Positions 11,202 to 25,239 of a stretch of DNA of 64,000 nucleotides are shown here, piece by piece (positions within the stretch are counted from its first letter, which is position 1; each line of letters starts with the position of its first letter). Under the pieces are notes generated by a model. The model was not told the origin of the DNA, ran no database searches, and saw nothing but the letters and a program-made list of their open reading frames with translations. Source of the stretch: Dallia pectoralis (taxonomy: Eukaryota > Chordata > Actinopteri > Esociformes > Umbridae); NCBI GenBank assembly GCA_029465975.1, contig CM055745.1, positions 12,466,683 to 12,530,682 on the forward strand. The letters are read 5' to 3'. The translations under genes were made by a program, and so were the position numbers.

Positions 11202-11790
11202 AAAGCGTGCTTTGTATGGGAAGGTGCGGAGCAGAGTGAAACCGACCAGTCAAAAAAGACGGAGTTGATAAATAAATCTGTGCAGTGACTGTACGCGTTA
11301 AACAATCTGGATGTGTGTTAAAAAATGTAACAACCGATTTGAGATGAATCGAAGGACGTATAAGGGCTACTATACCGTGGATGTCAGACATACATATTCA
11401 GAGACAATGTTTTGGTCAAATATTTTTCTTTAAATTGTTTTTAAATCGTTTGTGTCAGCTGCCAATTTAATGGGTTGTTATAATGACAAAACAATATTGT
11501 GCCGTTTCCGACGCATTTGAATTTGTATGAGGAACTCAGTTCTGCAGACGTCAGTGGCTGTTTGGAGTACAGAAATACGTGTCGGTCCAGCCGGAGACAA
11601 AGTGCTTTCAGATAATTCATATTTGTATTTTACATCGTTGTCTTGGATCTCGAAAATTGGATTTTCTACTAACAAACATACAACTACAAGATCTGTGATG
11701 AATGCGTTTTTTAGTTTTATTTAAATAACCATATTAAAAACGTTAAATCGATTACTCTTATATTGTACGGCATGCATAAACTGTAATAAA
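11202..11790 (+). other. insc: insc 3' UTR region with candidate polyadenylation signals
   Basis: AATAAA occurs at 11271-11276, 70 bp after the stop, and again at 11785-11790. The first would give a very short 3' UTR and the second one of about 600 nt. Which is used cannot be told from sequence alone. Confidence 0.4.
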
Positions 11791-11799
11791 GGTAAGCAT

Positions 11800-12400
11800 A
11801 CCATATAATGAAAACTTCTTCTCTGGTTTTGTTAAGACAAGTACTAACGCCAGAATGCAACACCAGTGGAACTTGACTTCACGGCTGTATTAAGCGTGAC
11901 CGGACAAAAACAAAGCGAAAACATGCGTCGCCATGTGAAAGAAGACGACTGATCAATAATCGATGATGCCTCGCGTGCCTTCAGAGGGCCTAATGAGGCT
12001 CCTCGGTCTGCAGCCACGTCCATCTCACAAGGGACCCATCGCTGCCTACGTCTCCAAGGAACAATGGTGCCGTCTCATCCTTTATCGCCAACAAACGAGG
12101 GGATGAACAAAGCCTTTGTCCGAGGCTCTGAAAAAAGAGCTGGAGAGACGGGCTGGGACCAGAGGTCCACACTTTGATCTATCAGGTCATAGATGTTTCA
12201 GAACCATGGGGACACCCCCTTTATTTCTCCACTAATACAATGTGCTACCAGAGTAGTGTGGGCAGAGCCGTATGCTTTGTATCGGCATGTGTTTGATGGG
12301 AGGTTCTCTCGACCTTTTCCCGTCCTTGGAGAGACAATTGAGGCTTTTCTGTCTGTTGCCTCTTTCCACCTAAGGGCACAGAATCTTCTCAGGCTAACTG
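11800..12400. other. Intergenic, unique, moderately GC-rich patch
   Basis: There is no gene. The segment 11960-12180 is richer in GC than its flanks and lacks repeats, but no open frame or motif supports a function. Confidence 0.4.
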
Positions 12401-12404
12401 TTGC

Positions 12405-12640
12405 CCAGCCGTGTATGTGTGTGTGTGTGTGTGTGCTTGCGCGTGTGTGTGTGTGTGTGTGCGTGTGTGTGTGTGTGTGTGCTTGCACGTGTGTGTGTGT
12501 GTGCTTGCACATGTGTGTGTGTGTGCTTGCGCGCGCGTGTGTGTGTGTGTGATTGCGCGTGTGTGCGTGTGTGTGTGTGTGTGCTTGCGCGTGTGTGTGT
12601 GTGTGTGTGCTTGCGCGTGTGTGTGTGCGTGTGTGTGTAG
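12405..12640 (+). repeat. (GT)n microsatellite with GCTTGCGC interruptions
   Basis: Runs of GT broken at intervals by GCTTGCGCG or GCTTGCACG. This is alternating purine-pyrimidine sequence with Z-DNA potential. Confidence 0.95.
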
Positions 12641-12649
12641 TGTCCAGTA

Positions 12650-13855
12650 AGAGGAGTGGGTCTGTGTTCAGACAGCTTAGTGATTGGCTCCTCTCTCTTT
12701 TTCAGAGAGAAATTACAGTGCCTCTTTATGAAGACGGCGTGAAATTCTGTTATGAAATATTACAACACTGACCTATGTTTCCTGCAACGGATACGTTTTT
12801 TTCCCGGACAAGTCAATTAACAACGAAGTGTAATGAACATCAAAGGGCCAGTATTCTCTCTATGGCAACAGAGTCATTGGATCCCCTTCATATCGGACAG
12901 GCTGGTTGACAACAGAGATCATTGTTTAGAGAGGTATGTTTGTGAACCTCATGTCATTAAAACGCTGCAGCTCATTTATTGCACTCGTCACTCTCCGCAA
13001 CAGATAGTTTGTAGCTCAGTTTAGGGGAGGAAGTGACAAGCTAACAGATACCCTCAACTTGAATTGCAAAGACTACTTACCCTCAGCCCTAGAATTACGT
13101 TTAATATTGACACATCCTCCGAGTGTACTTGAACACACACAGCCTCAGTCCAGAGGAACAAAATACGACAACAGGCTTTTTTTCATGAAAACAAACTTTT
13201 TAGACAACAAGTGGCTCACAATAAAATGTATTCTGCAAGGTTAACAACTCCCAAAACAACATCCGTATGTTACCAGTTGTTCAACAAATAATCATCACAC
13301 GTAACTGCCAAACTGGTGTGCCCTTTGTCAATTGAAACAACTTGCTATTACTGACTAAATCCTGATAAATCTCCATTAGTCCACAAGGTGACAGCTGCTA
13401 CACAACAAAATATATAGAATACAATTGTTCAGATAAAAACATTTATTAAACAAAATCTTCAGAAAAACTTGGAGGGCAACAAACCTTTTTCAAGCATAAA
13501 AGTAATAATAAAATCATTGTGAGAAAAAATATCTCAATGGATTTTTTCACGCCTACAGATACAGATGATACAGGGCTTATTGTTTATGTACATTCTTTTA
13601 CATTTATATAAATCATTTTTTTTATCATGCGGTATTTCTATAACAAGATTCTGACATTTGAAAGCTGTCATTTCTATTTATCAGACTAAATTCTTAAGCG
13701 GCTAAAAATAATGTTGGCCTTTTTCACCCTCCATTGGAATCAGAAAACGAAAAAAAGCCTCAGAAATGAATTACATTTCATCAAGGTATTATAGTAAGTG
13801 AACGATCTCCATAACTAACAAAGAGTTACACTTGAATTTCCATCTTTTATTCTCC
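12650..13855. other. Intergenic, nothing recognised
   Basis: Unique AT-rich sequence. No exon, array or transposon signature was seen. Confidence 0.5.
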
Positions 13856-13859
13856 CATC

Positions 13860-14012
13860 ATTTATTGGTATTTTGGAATGGCCATTTATTGGTATTTTGG
13901 AATGGCCATTTATTGGTATTTTGGAATGGCCATTTATTGGTATTTTGGAATGGCCATTTATTGGTATTTTGGAATGGCCATTTATTGGTATTTTGGAATG
14001 GCCATTTATTGC
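13860..14012 (+). repeat. 24-bp minisatellite, 6 copies
   Basis: The unit contains TTTATTGGTATTTTGGAATG and GCCA. Copies are identical apart from the ends. Confidence 0.97.
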
Positions 14013-14335
14013 TAGCAAGCCACCAGCGAAATCAGTCAAACAAATGTCATGGCAGCAACTCTGTTTTGCCAAACAACACAAAAAACATTTTCCACACAGA
14101 CTGTGTGGCTGGGAGCTGCTGTATCGACACACTGTGTGATATCTCATGAAGACATCAAGTGTTATCGGGTTGTACAGAAGCCTAACAGCAAGATGATGTT
14201 TAAAAAAATGTTATGAGGTAAAATATAGGTAGCTACTAGCTTACATTTAAAAAGTATTCAATTTTAGAAATAATTGTGTCTGCATTGTAGTTGATAGTAT
14301 GAAAATTATATGCTCTCAATGTTGCAGCTGAGAAT

Positions 14336-16785
14336 TTGCCACTGACATGACAACCATCTGGGTGTGTGTGGAGCATATCCATTAATATGTGATGTGGAGA
14401 CCACCACTGACACAACAACCATCTGGGTGTGTGTGGAGCATATCCATTAATATGTGATGTGGAGACCACCACTGACACAACAACCATCTGGGTGTGTGTG
14501 GAGCATATCCATTTATATGTGATGTGGAGACCACCACTGACACAACAACCATCTGGGTGTGGACCATATTCATTAATATGTGATGTGGAGACCACCACTG
14601 ACACAACAACCATCTGGGTGTGGACCATATTCAATAATATGTGATGTGGAGACCACCACTGTCACAACAACCATCTGGGTGTGGACCATATCCATTAATA
14701 TGTGATGTGGAGACCACCACTGACACAACAACCATCTGGGTGTGTGTGGACCATATTCATTAATATGTGATGTGGAGACCACCACTGACACAACAACCAT
14801 CTGGGTGTGGACCATATTCATTAATATGTGATGTGAAGACCACCACTGACACAACAACCATCTGGGTGTGGACCATATTCAATAATATGTGATGTGGAGA
14901 CCACCACTGACACAACAACCATCTGGGTGTGGACCATATTCAATAATATGTGATGTGGAGACCACCACTGTCACAACAACCATCTGGGTGTGGACCATAT
15001 TCATTAATATGTGATGTGGAGACCACCACTGACACAACAACCATCTGGGTGTGGACCATATTCATTAATATGTGATGTGGAGACCACCACTGACACAACA
15101 ACCATCTGGGTGTGTGTGGAGCATATCCATTAATATGTGATGTGGAGACCACCACTGACACAACAACCATCTGGGTGTGTGTGGAGCATATCCATTAATA
15201 TGTGATGTGGAGACCACCACTGACACAACAACAATCTGGGTGTGTGTGGAGCATATCCATTAATATGTGATGTGGAGACCACCACTGACACAACAACCAT
15301 CTGGGTGTGGACCATATCCATTAATATGTGATGTGGAGACCACCACTGACACAACAACCATCTGGGTGTGTGTGGAGCATATCCATTAATATGTGATGTG
15401 GAGACCACCACTGACACAACAACCATCTGGGTGTGGACCATATCCATTAATATGTGATGTGGAGACCACCACTGACACAACAACCATCTGGGTGTGGACC
15501 ATATCCATTAATATGTGATGTGGAGACCACCACTGACACAACAACCATCTGGGTGTGTGTGGACCATATTCATTAATATGTGATGTGAAGACCACCACTG
15601 ACACAACAACCATCTGGGTGTGGACCGTATTCATTAATATGTGATGTGGAGACCACCACTGACACAACAACCATCTGGGTGTGGACCGTATTCATTAATA
15701 TGTGATGTGGAGACCACCACTGACACAACAACCATCTGGGTGTGGACCATATTCATTAATATGTGATGTGAAGACCACCACTGACACAACAACCATCTGG
15801 GTGTGGACCATATTCATTAATATGTGATGTGAAGACCACCACTGACACAACAACCATCTGGGTGTGGACCATATTCAATAATATGTGATGTGGAGACCAC
15901 CACTGACACAACAACCATCTGGGTGTGGACCATATTCATTAATATGTGATGTGAAGACCACCACTGACACAACAACCATCTGGGTGTGATGTGGAGCATA
16001 TCCATTAATATGTGATGTGGAGACCACCACTGACACAACAACCATCTGGGTGTGGACCATATTCATTAATATGTGATGTGGAGACCACCACTGACACAAC
16101 AACCATCTGGGTGTGGACCATATTCATTAATATGTGATGTGAAGACCACCACTGACACAACAACCATCTGGGTGTGGACCATATTCATTAATATGTGATG
16201 TGGAGACCACCACTGACACAACAACCATCTGGGTGTGTGTGGAGCATATCCATTAATATGTGATGTGGAGACCACCACTGACACAACAACCATCTGGGTG
16301 TGTGTGGAGCATATCCATTAATATGTGATGTGGAGACCACCACTGACACAACAACCATCTGGGTGTGTGTGGAGCATATCCATTAATATGTGATGTGGAG
16401 ACCACCACTGACACAACAACAATCTGGGTGTGTGTGGAGCATATCCATTAATATGTGATGTGGAGACCACCACTGACACAACAACCATCTGGGTGTGGAC
16501 CATATCCATTAATATGTGATGTGGAGACCACCACTGACACAACAACCATCTGGGTGTGTGTGGAGCATATCCATTAATATGTGATGTGGAGACCACCACT
16601 GACACAACAACCATCTGGGTGTGGACCATATTCATTAATATGTGATGTGGAGACCACCACTGACACAACCATCTGGGTGTGGACCATATTCAATAATATG
16701 TGATGTGGAGACCACCACTGACACAACAACCATCTGGGTGTGGACCGTATTCATTAATATTTGATGTGGAGACCACCACTGACCA
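14336..16785 (+). repeat. 61/65-bp minisatellite, about 40 copies, with higher-order repetition
   Basis: Units carry CACTGACACAACAACCATCT, GGGTGTGGACCATATTCATT and AATATGTGATGTGGAGACCA. Two unit types alternate: GTGTGGACC and GTGTGTGTGGAGC. A rare variant ACAATCTGGG occurs at 15231 and 16419, and the surrounding block recurs with an offset of 1188 bp. Confidence 0.96.
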
Positions 16786-16789
16786 CCAA

Positions 16790-19700
16790 GGCACAACTTG
16801 CTCTCCACCACCTCCACTTGGTCCTTACTGATGGGGGCACTTCAATGTTACATGGCTGCTTTACTTCCTGTGGTCCTCGGGCCCATTTTGGTAAAGTAAA
16901 ACAAAAAAGCGTGTGAACATTGGTGATTGATTTTCATACTGTTTATTTCTTTACACATACTATTGAATGGCATTTTTGGAGAGCAATATTTATGAAACGC
17001 TGAATTTCTACCTGTGCTCGGAGTGTATGTAGAATGACCACTAGGTGGCGATGATGTTCAAAATATCATATATTTTTGTTGTTGTTGCTGCTTATATTAT
17101 AAGTAAAATATTTTCAGCAACCATGATGGCAACATTACCCCCCAATATGGCCCACAAATATTGTCAGTGTTGAACTTAACATCCAAAGTCTTTGGTCGTT
17201 AGCCCTAAATATTTTGGGCCAATTTCCTGTGGATATTTCCATCATTAGAGTGTTTGTATCCAGTTTCAAACTTAGGACCAATTAGTGCATGTGTCACCTT
17301 TGGTTTGATGGCCAATTAAAAGATGAATATTATGCTAATGTAATATTAATTAGGTTTTCGGTGGTGCGGTCGTCGTACGAGGACCCAGGGGGATTTTAAT
17401 TGCTTTTATACCTAAACATCAACACTGCAATAATTTGAGCACTTCGGTGGTCACAGTGTTTGGTCAGGATCAGCGAAGAGTAAAACCGCGTACACAAATG
17501 CACCGCAGATTCCGGTATTATCGCTTTGATGTGTATATCGCTTAAAAAGTTTCAGATTTCCAGGGTGACAAAAATACTTTATAAAATAAAAAAAATGCAT
17601 TACATAGCGATGGCATAATGTTCCCACTTGAGATCTTCACGGAGAATTGCTCACACAATGTTGCCTGCCTTGCTCCTTTATTTGAAATTACCGGACCATA
17701 GTGAGAAGGTGCAGAGACCATGTGTTGCTATGCAATTCTGACATTCATAGAGAAAAATACACATGCTGTATGTATGTTATTATATTTTAAATGCTCTTGA
17801 ACGGAAGAAACATTGCAGCCTGCGTTTGGTTTAGCGCATTCTTCACTGGGACTGCCTTGAATATTTGTGATTGTCGCCTGAGTGCACCTTAATTGTGGGA
17901 CTGTACTGTTTAGAATTGACCCATAATGACTAGACGTCGTGTTCACGGCTACACTTTGATTGTGCTCTGTACTGGCTGTCGGTTTTCATGCCAAAATAAG
18001 TTTACCTTGATTTCATCATGTTTCATCATGTAGGCCAACAATTGCATCATGTAGGCCTGTACGTCATGTAAACAAATCAAAATTATCAAAATGCTCGGAC
18101 TTACGTATGCGGGGCATTTATTTGACATTTCAATGAGATAAGAATTAAGGCGTAAAATTACAGCACACTATGTAAGTATATGCGAAAGTACTAATTATTC
18201 AAACCAAATACTCTATTACTCATTTGCGTCACACGTTACTATCCAGCACTGGCGATAGATCAAATCACCTCTGGGAAATTCAAAACAAAAGGATCCTACA
18301 TGCAAGACACACTGGTTAGTTGCTATTAGGGACATACCAAACACCATATCAAATTAATTACAAAGCTACAAACAGTATTCAGACTCTGCTTCTCTTGGCC
18401 GTAGGTCCAAGGGCCCTCAACACTAAAGACACAGCATGTATCCTGGTCCCAGAACAAAGGTTTTCAGTCCCAAACACAAGAGGCTCTCTCTTCCCTCACT
18501 CTCCTTCACTATAACATCCCACAGGAAAGGCATTTTCTAAATGCCTCCACTTTCGGACTGTCGGGGTGTTATTTTACATTTCCTTAAATGAGAGACCATC
18601 TATTTTGATTAGTGACAAATCTGTGAACAAAAGAACCATTACACAAAACTTGAAATGTTTTCATTATTGACATTATTGTTTAAATGTTAACGTTAATATT
18701 AATATATGTTAATATATATGTTAATGTTAATATTGTTTAAACGAGTTAACTATTTTGAGGAAAGGTTTAGCAAGTATTGATATCCAAATACTGATCCATT
18801 GAAAACATGCAGGGACATTATACAGCCTGGTTTGTTAGTTGGTGCTAAATGGAATTGTTATGTTTCTGAGAATATGACCTGAATCATAATCCTCCAATCT
18901 GCTGTCACAATCAATAAGTTACAGCCAATGGGCAGAGTCTGAAAACGTATCCGCCCATTCCAGACAGATAACAGTCAGCCACTGTTGACTTAACTTTGGA
19001 ACAAAACAGTCTTATATGAATAAATAAACTGCTTATGGGAACTCCATGGTACCAGAATAACTGGTGACTCAGATTGCTTAACCTTAAATATTTGCCAAAT
19101 AAACCCTTGATTCACGGCGTTAAAAGTGAAATCACCACAGAAAAACGACTATACAACTACTTTCAACTATTGATAATTTTGGAAAACACATGTACTTGAA
19201 GATCAGTTAAAATATACATTATTACCGGAGAGCCCAATGACCTTTTTCGAGTGCAATAGGGCCCCGTTAACCCTTTGTTAATCACGTGTGTGATGCCACA
19301 GACTACACACAGCAGCTGACCTGTCCATCGACACAGTGAAATAAAGTGTGTAATTACAGTAACAAATATATTCATCCCTTGATACCTAGAATAAGACATA
19401 GAAATAAATCAGCCTTAATCAGAATTGTTTCAAATTGAAAATGTGATTAATTGATTTTCTGACCTTTAAATTTGAGAAAATCTACAGTTGTGTTCTAATG
19501 TCATAGGACACTCTAAAAATGACCCTAATTTAAGTTGTTGCTCTGGATGGTAACTCTTTATTTTTTTTTAATATACAATGTACTGTAAATAGATCTATGT
19601 TTAAAGTTTAAAATTATGAATCCAGGACTAACTTTACGTGTAGATTTCTCTTTCGCGGGATACACATCACTTGAACCATTGTGTCCCTGCATTTAATTTC

Positions 19701-19965
19701 AAGGTCTTATGCGTAAAAATCTGACTAACACATTTCATAGAGGTTTTTCTTTCAGGCCACTCCAATAATTCAACTGCCTGCATTGGGTCATTGTTCTCAT
19801 AAAATATTGTTTTTACCTCAGACTGAAGAACTGTATACTCCCGGTTTTCTTCAAGGATCTCTCTTGGCTCCCCAGCCAACCAATCAGAGGCAACGATAAG
19901 CAGCTGCCTCATATTGGGGACAACACAGACACACAAAGGGATGCTGCTGTCCTAATATAACACTA
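16790..19965. other. Intergenic, nothing recognised
   Basis: 3.2 kb of mostly AT-rich unique sequence without coding potential or clear transposon ends. Small direct repeats such as CATCATGTAGGCC near 18025-18060 are the only local structure. Confidence 0.5.
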
Positions 19966-19967
19966 GA

Positions 19968-20320
19968 GCCATCTGCCTAGAGACCTCTACCTAGAGACAT
20001 CTACCCAGAGGCATCTACCCAGAGACATCTACCCAGAGACATCTACCCAGAGACATCTACCTAGAGACATCTACCTAGAGTCATCTACCCAGAGACATCT
20101 ACCCAGAGACATCTACCCAGAGTCATCTACCCAGAGACATCTACCCAGAGACATCTACCTAGAGACATCTGACATCTACCTAGAGTCATCTACCCAGAGA
20201 CATCTACCCAGAGACATCTACCCAGAGACATCTACCCAGAGGCATCTACCCAGAGGCATCTACCCAGAGGCATCTACATAGAGTCATCTACCTAGAGGCA
20301 TCTACCCAGAGTCATCTGCT
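19968..20320 (+). repeat. 14-bp minisatellite, about 25 copies
   Basis: The unit is ACATCTACCCAGAG with variants ACATCTACCTAGAG, GCATCT and TCATCT. One partial duplication occurs near 20168. Confidence 0.96.
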
Positions 20321-20448
20321 TTCTTGTCTTGTGGTAACAACATGAAGTGTTCTTTAAGTTGATGAGTGTTTGTTCTTGACAGGGCCCCAAAATCTAAATT
20401 TCTGCCTAAAATGACCCACCCTAATCTAAATGGATATTGCTCTGGAAC

Positions 20449-21126
20449 CAGTGCTTGAAGTGGGAAAAAAGGTGCCGGTACTCTTTCATTTGCATATTAT
20501 TACATTTGAGATTTGAACAGAGGAAAAAATAGAGATTTTTTTGGTTCAACAACAATTTATTGTTATTTATTATCAACAAAATAATTTAAACAAATGTGTG
20601 TGGGTGCGGGCGTGTGCGTGCGTGTGTTAGCTGTTCCCCTCAGATCAACGCTAACAATGTTTCTGGTTGGACTAACGTTACCTCTATTGACGCGTCTGGC
20701 TCTGCCACACGCGTTCTTTTATTGCCTTTCTGAAGACAGGCTATAATGACTTACAATTTCAAATTCGACACACTTTTTCTAAGTTTCTAGGTTTTGGATT
20801 TCACCAGTGAAAAATATGTTTACGCTCAGGCGGAAGCCGCAGCCATCAGACATCTCCTGATAGGGTGAACCGACTGCTTGCCTTTACGTGATTCTCGTCA
20901 AGATCTTAAGTAAGTCACGTATTGCCTTCTGGGTAGTGTAGTTTATGTAACGATACGTTAGGTCATTACAAATCTCTCTGACCCAGACGCTTTTTCTGTC
21001 AGTGGTAGAGTACCGGCTGCATGTGAGAAGTAGCGGTACGCAAGAAAAAGTGCCAGTACGCTTAAGAGTAAAATGTAGAAGTACCGCAACTGCGTACTGG
21101 TGAGTACTGCCCCCTTTCGAGCACTG
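20449..21126. mobile_element. Non-autonomous hAT-like DNA transposon, 678 bp, with 8-bp target duplication
   Basis: The left end begins CAGTGCTTGAAGTGGG and the right end, inverted, begins CAGTGCTCGAAAGGGGGC. Both continue with GGTACTC or CAGTACTC. It is flanked by a perfect 8-bp direct repeat TCTGGAAC at 20441-20448 and 21127-21134, the target-site length of hAT elements. There is no transposase ORF, so it would need a transposase in trans. A short GT-rich stretch lies at 20597-20628. Confidence 0.85.
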
Positions 21127-21134
21127 TCTGGAAC

Positions 21135-22510
21135 AGAAGCACGTAAAAAGATATGGTAAAGAGAATTTAAAAGAAAACAGTCTGAATTTTGTATAAATGT
21201 TCAATTAATTAAGGATAATGTAACAAACAATATCTGTCTTGAGCTTAAACTCATCTGACTGATGTTTTGGTTTTGTATTTTTCAGTGACTTCAGTGACTC
21301 TGAATGTCGAATCGATCTGAATGATGAGGTCATAGCATCCTACCTTGCTTTGTTTCAAGTCTCTAGCTCGTTTATTGGCTGAGATACAGCCATTTTAGTG
21401 AGAGCTGGTCTTTTTGCTCCATTCCTCCTAGTGAGTGAGCAACCCCTCCCACCCGGTCAGATTACATTTCAGGCGAATGGGAGCAAAGCCCAATGGGAAA
21501 TGAAGTCTTTACCTTCAATTTTGACGTCAGTTCTTCCTGGAAACAACAATTTTCAGCAAAAAAAAAGCTGCTTGAACTTTGGAAACTTTGATTCTCGACC
21601 GAATATGGATTATTTGGATTACTATGGGTCATAAACGATGCTGATAATATCCCTGGGGCTATTGGAAAAGAAAAACGATCGGCTTTGGCTGATGTAAGTA
21701 CAATAATATCGTATATTATCGCTATGATTTAAAAATGTTTGCAACGAGGATGACGTCATTGTTGCCATTAGCAGTCCTTTCAATTGCTAATAAAACGATC
21801 TGTGTTTCAGCTATTTTAATATCGGAGAACGTTGTTATAAAGGGGCGATTTTAAGCTTTATGCAGGACTTAAGCATGTAGTATATTATAAAACAAACGCT
21901 TTTTTAGAGGTTGTACTGGTTGTTTAGGGTACTGCAAGTGTCCCGCCGGTGGGACGGTTGTGTCAGACAGGTTAATATAGCTATAACTAACATTTATGTT
22001 TCATTTTTATGAAGAATGGATTTAAAATACAGCAAAATATTTCCACTAAAAAGTCTGAAAAAAAGTTGTCCCTTTATTATATGATTTTCTTTTTTCGATG
22101 ACAACGCCTCGTGAACCCACAAAAGCGGGTATTATTATGGCCAGGGAAAGGAAAGATCCCCAACTAGAGCTGCTGTCCTTGCGACCTTGACCCAGAATAA
22201 AAGGTTGAAGATGACAACAACATTAAACTAACAAACGTCCAAAAAATCTATTTGACTTACAAGACAAATACAAATGCATGCATACGTACACTGACTAAGT
22301 ACACATTTTCCCCTGCTTGTTGACACAAATATCTACATCGCTACAATTTACACAGGCTCACCAAAATTGAACAACAGAAGTAGGATCAACGTTGCCTGGT
22401 CTGAGGAATGTTGATGCAAAATTCAGGTTGCAGGTCAGACTTTGGAGTAGACAACATGAACTCATGGAGTTCATGCCTTGTCTCAATGGTTCATGCTGGT
22501 GGCGGAGGTG
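21135..22510. other. Intergenic, nothing recognised
   Basis: Unique AT-rich sequence. A 78-codon frame at 21398-21634 has no recognisable protein features and is not called. Confidence 0.45.
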
Positions 22511-22514
22511 TTTT

Positions 22515-22600
22515 TTTTATTTAACCTTTATTCAACCAGGTAGGCCGATTGAGAACAATTTCTCATTTGCAACGACGACCTGGGGAGCAGCTGCCTACCA
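22515..22600 (+). repeat. Fragment of a common fish dispersed repeat
   Basis: TTTTTATTTAACCTTTATTC, AACCAGGTAGGCC, GAGAACAATTTCTCATTTGC and ACGACCTGGGGAGCAGCTGC match by memory a repeat very frequent in salmonid-group fishes. The minisatellite at 22600 follows directly. Confidence 0.55.
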
Positions 22601-22852
22601 AGAGTATTATTGAGCATTATTTAAACACAGCAGCCTACTGAGAGTATTATTGACTATTATTTAAACACAGCAGCCTACTGAGAGTATTATTGAGCATTAT
22701 TTAAACACAGCAGCCTACCGAGAGTATTATTGAGCATTATTTAAACTCAGCAGCCTACCGAGAGTATTATTGAGCATTATTTAAACACAGCAGCCTACCG
22801 AGAGTATTATTGAGCATTATTTAAACACAGCAGCCTACCGAGAGTATTATTG
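22600..22852 (+). repeat. 40-bp minisatellite, about 6 copies
   Basis: Units have CAGCAGCCTACCGAGAGTAT and TATTGAGCATTATTTAAACA. Early units have CTACTG in place of CTACCG. The array grows from the end of the dispersed repeat (…GCAGCTGCCTACCAAGAGTA). Confidence 0.93.
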
Positions 22853-22859
22853 CCGACCA

Positions 22860-24090
22860 CGGACAATTTATCCACGTAGTAAATGTGTTGGGTGGTTTTG
22901 CAAATGATACATCAGTAATTTGTAAATCTACCTCTACTATGCAGTTGGGATGCATGCCTGAAAAACGAAATGCCTAATCTTTGTTATTGAAATACGTTTG
23001 GATACAATTAACGCTTTAGAGCTAGTTGTGTTTTTTTTCCGAACTACTATTCTGTAGAAAACTTTTTACATTTTCAAGTTGGTTGTTGATAGACAGCTAT
23101 TGTTTTTGTCTTGTCACAGATTTTCAAGCCTATTCAAATTATAACTTGGCCACTCCATGTTGTAAGCAGTTACAATGTATAATGTCCTTGTGGTCTAGGT
23201 TATTGTAAAAGGGGAATTAGTCTTCCAGTCTCTGGTTTTAAGACGACTGAACCATCGGTTTTCCAAGGATTTTGTATTTGCTCAGCCCTGGTCCGTATTT
23301 TCAACTCTCTTAATCTTGCTGATAACAAACCCACCCTTAACATAAAGCCTGAAAGTGTGAAGTCTCCTCGTGAAGTGTTTAGTGGAGTCATACGATGTGT
23401 TGTTCACAGGAATATATAAATTGTTTATTATTTTAAATATGCCTTTGATACAAAAGATATACATTTTGTATCAAACATATTTTTTTTAATTTGGGACATG
23501 CTTTTTGTTATATTTTGTATTGACAAAGTAAATGCGAGTATTTTATAGTACATTGGCAAACATTTTTTTTTTTACATATTGGAAATATCTTTATATTGGA
23601 AAGATGTTTATGATGACTGTCTATTTAACACACCAATATTAACCTTTTACTGGGTTTTCAGGTGTTGTTTTAATTCTTTGTTGCAATCAATAAGGAAAAA
23701 CCTAAATCTATATTGGGTTCCTGTTAATCAAACCACAGTAAATAAATGTGTTGTCTAAAACAATTTAAAAAAATGTCTTTAGAGTCCTTGAAGATCTAAC
23801 CCAAGAGAAGTCATCTTTTTAAAATGAAAATATTCTTCATAGAACAATATTCCTTTGCTAAGAGCACTCCTGGAATATTTTTTCAAAGTGTGTACCATGA
23901 CATTTCACTTAGCAGCGAGCAAGCCAGTATGATGATATGGACTGTTGTTATTAAATATGTATGACTGGGTATCTGACCTTGGTTTGGGAAAGCAAATGAA
24001 TCGTTTTTATCTTCAAATGAAAAGAATGTTTGATAGAAGTTATCAGGAGTTTTAATTAAACATTTAAACCACTTTGATCTAGGAAAAACA
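22860..24090. other. Intergenic, nothing recognised
   Basis: AT-rich unique sequence with no supported feature. Confidence 0.5.
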
Positions 24091-24094
24091 TATA

Positions 24095-24700
24095 TTGTCC
24101 AGCCGCGTTGCTACTGGCCCACTCTCATTTGAAAACATCATTTTATAGCCGCGTTGCTACTGGCCCACTCTCATTTGAAAACATTATTTTATAGCCGCGT
24201 TGCAACTGGCCCACTCTCATTTTAAACCATTATTTTAAAGCCGCGTTGCAACTGGCCCACTCTCATTTTAAACCATTATTTTTAAACGTTGCTACTGGCC
24301 ATTTGAAACCATTATTTTAAAGCCGCGTTGCAACTGGCCCACTCTCATTTTAAACATTATTTTAAAGCCGCGTTGCAACTGGCCCACTCTCATTTTAAAC
24401 CATTATTTTATAGCCACGTTGCTACTGGCCCACTCTCATTTGAAAACATTATTTTATAGCCGCGTTGCTACTGGCCCACTCTCATTTGAAAACATTATTT
24501 TATAGCCACGTTGCTACTGGCCCACTCTCATTTGAAAACATTATTTTATAGCTGCGTTGCTACTGGCCCACTCTTATTTGAAAACATTATATTCCGCATT
24601 GCTACTGGCCCACTCTCATTTTTAAACATTAAATTCTAGCCACATTGCTACTGGCCCACTCTCATTTGAAAACATTATATTCTAGCCGCATTGCTACTGA
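24095..24700 (+). repeat. 46-bp minisatellite, about 13 copies, degenerate
   Basis: Units contain GCCGCGTTGCTACTGGCCCA, CTCTCATTTGAAAACATTAT and TTTATA. Variants GCAACTGG and ACGTTGC occur, with some shortened units (near 24285 and 24590). The last copies are the most diverged. Confidence 0.93.
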
Positions 24701-25005
24701 CTGTCTCTCTTTTTTTGTAGAACACAGAACCATTATAAAGCGTTTTGTGTGATAATTATAGTTAAGTATATATACCTTTTGTAGTATTTTTCCTGAATGG
24801 AAAAAGTGTGGTTAATATTGCAGAATAAACAGTTAGTCCGAGAAATGTCACTTGTCCACTTATCTTGCCCCACTGACAAACACTAATACTTCCGGAAACA
24901 AAAGTGTTTTTAATAAAATTGTTAATATTGTCACTTATTTACTAGTGCTTTTAATAAAATTGTTAATATTGTCACTTATTTCATAGTGCTTTTTCTAGAG
25001 CAGCA

Positions 25006-25152
<147 letters not shown>

Positions 25153-25239
25153 TTATACAGATGTCTAACTATACATCCTTAATGAAACAAGACATCTAGG
25201 CAAGCCTGTGTTGAACGCTGATTTCTACTGTCAGGGGAA

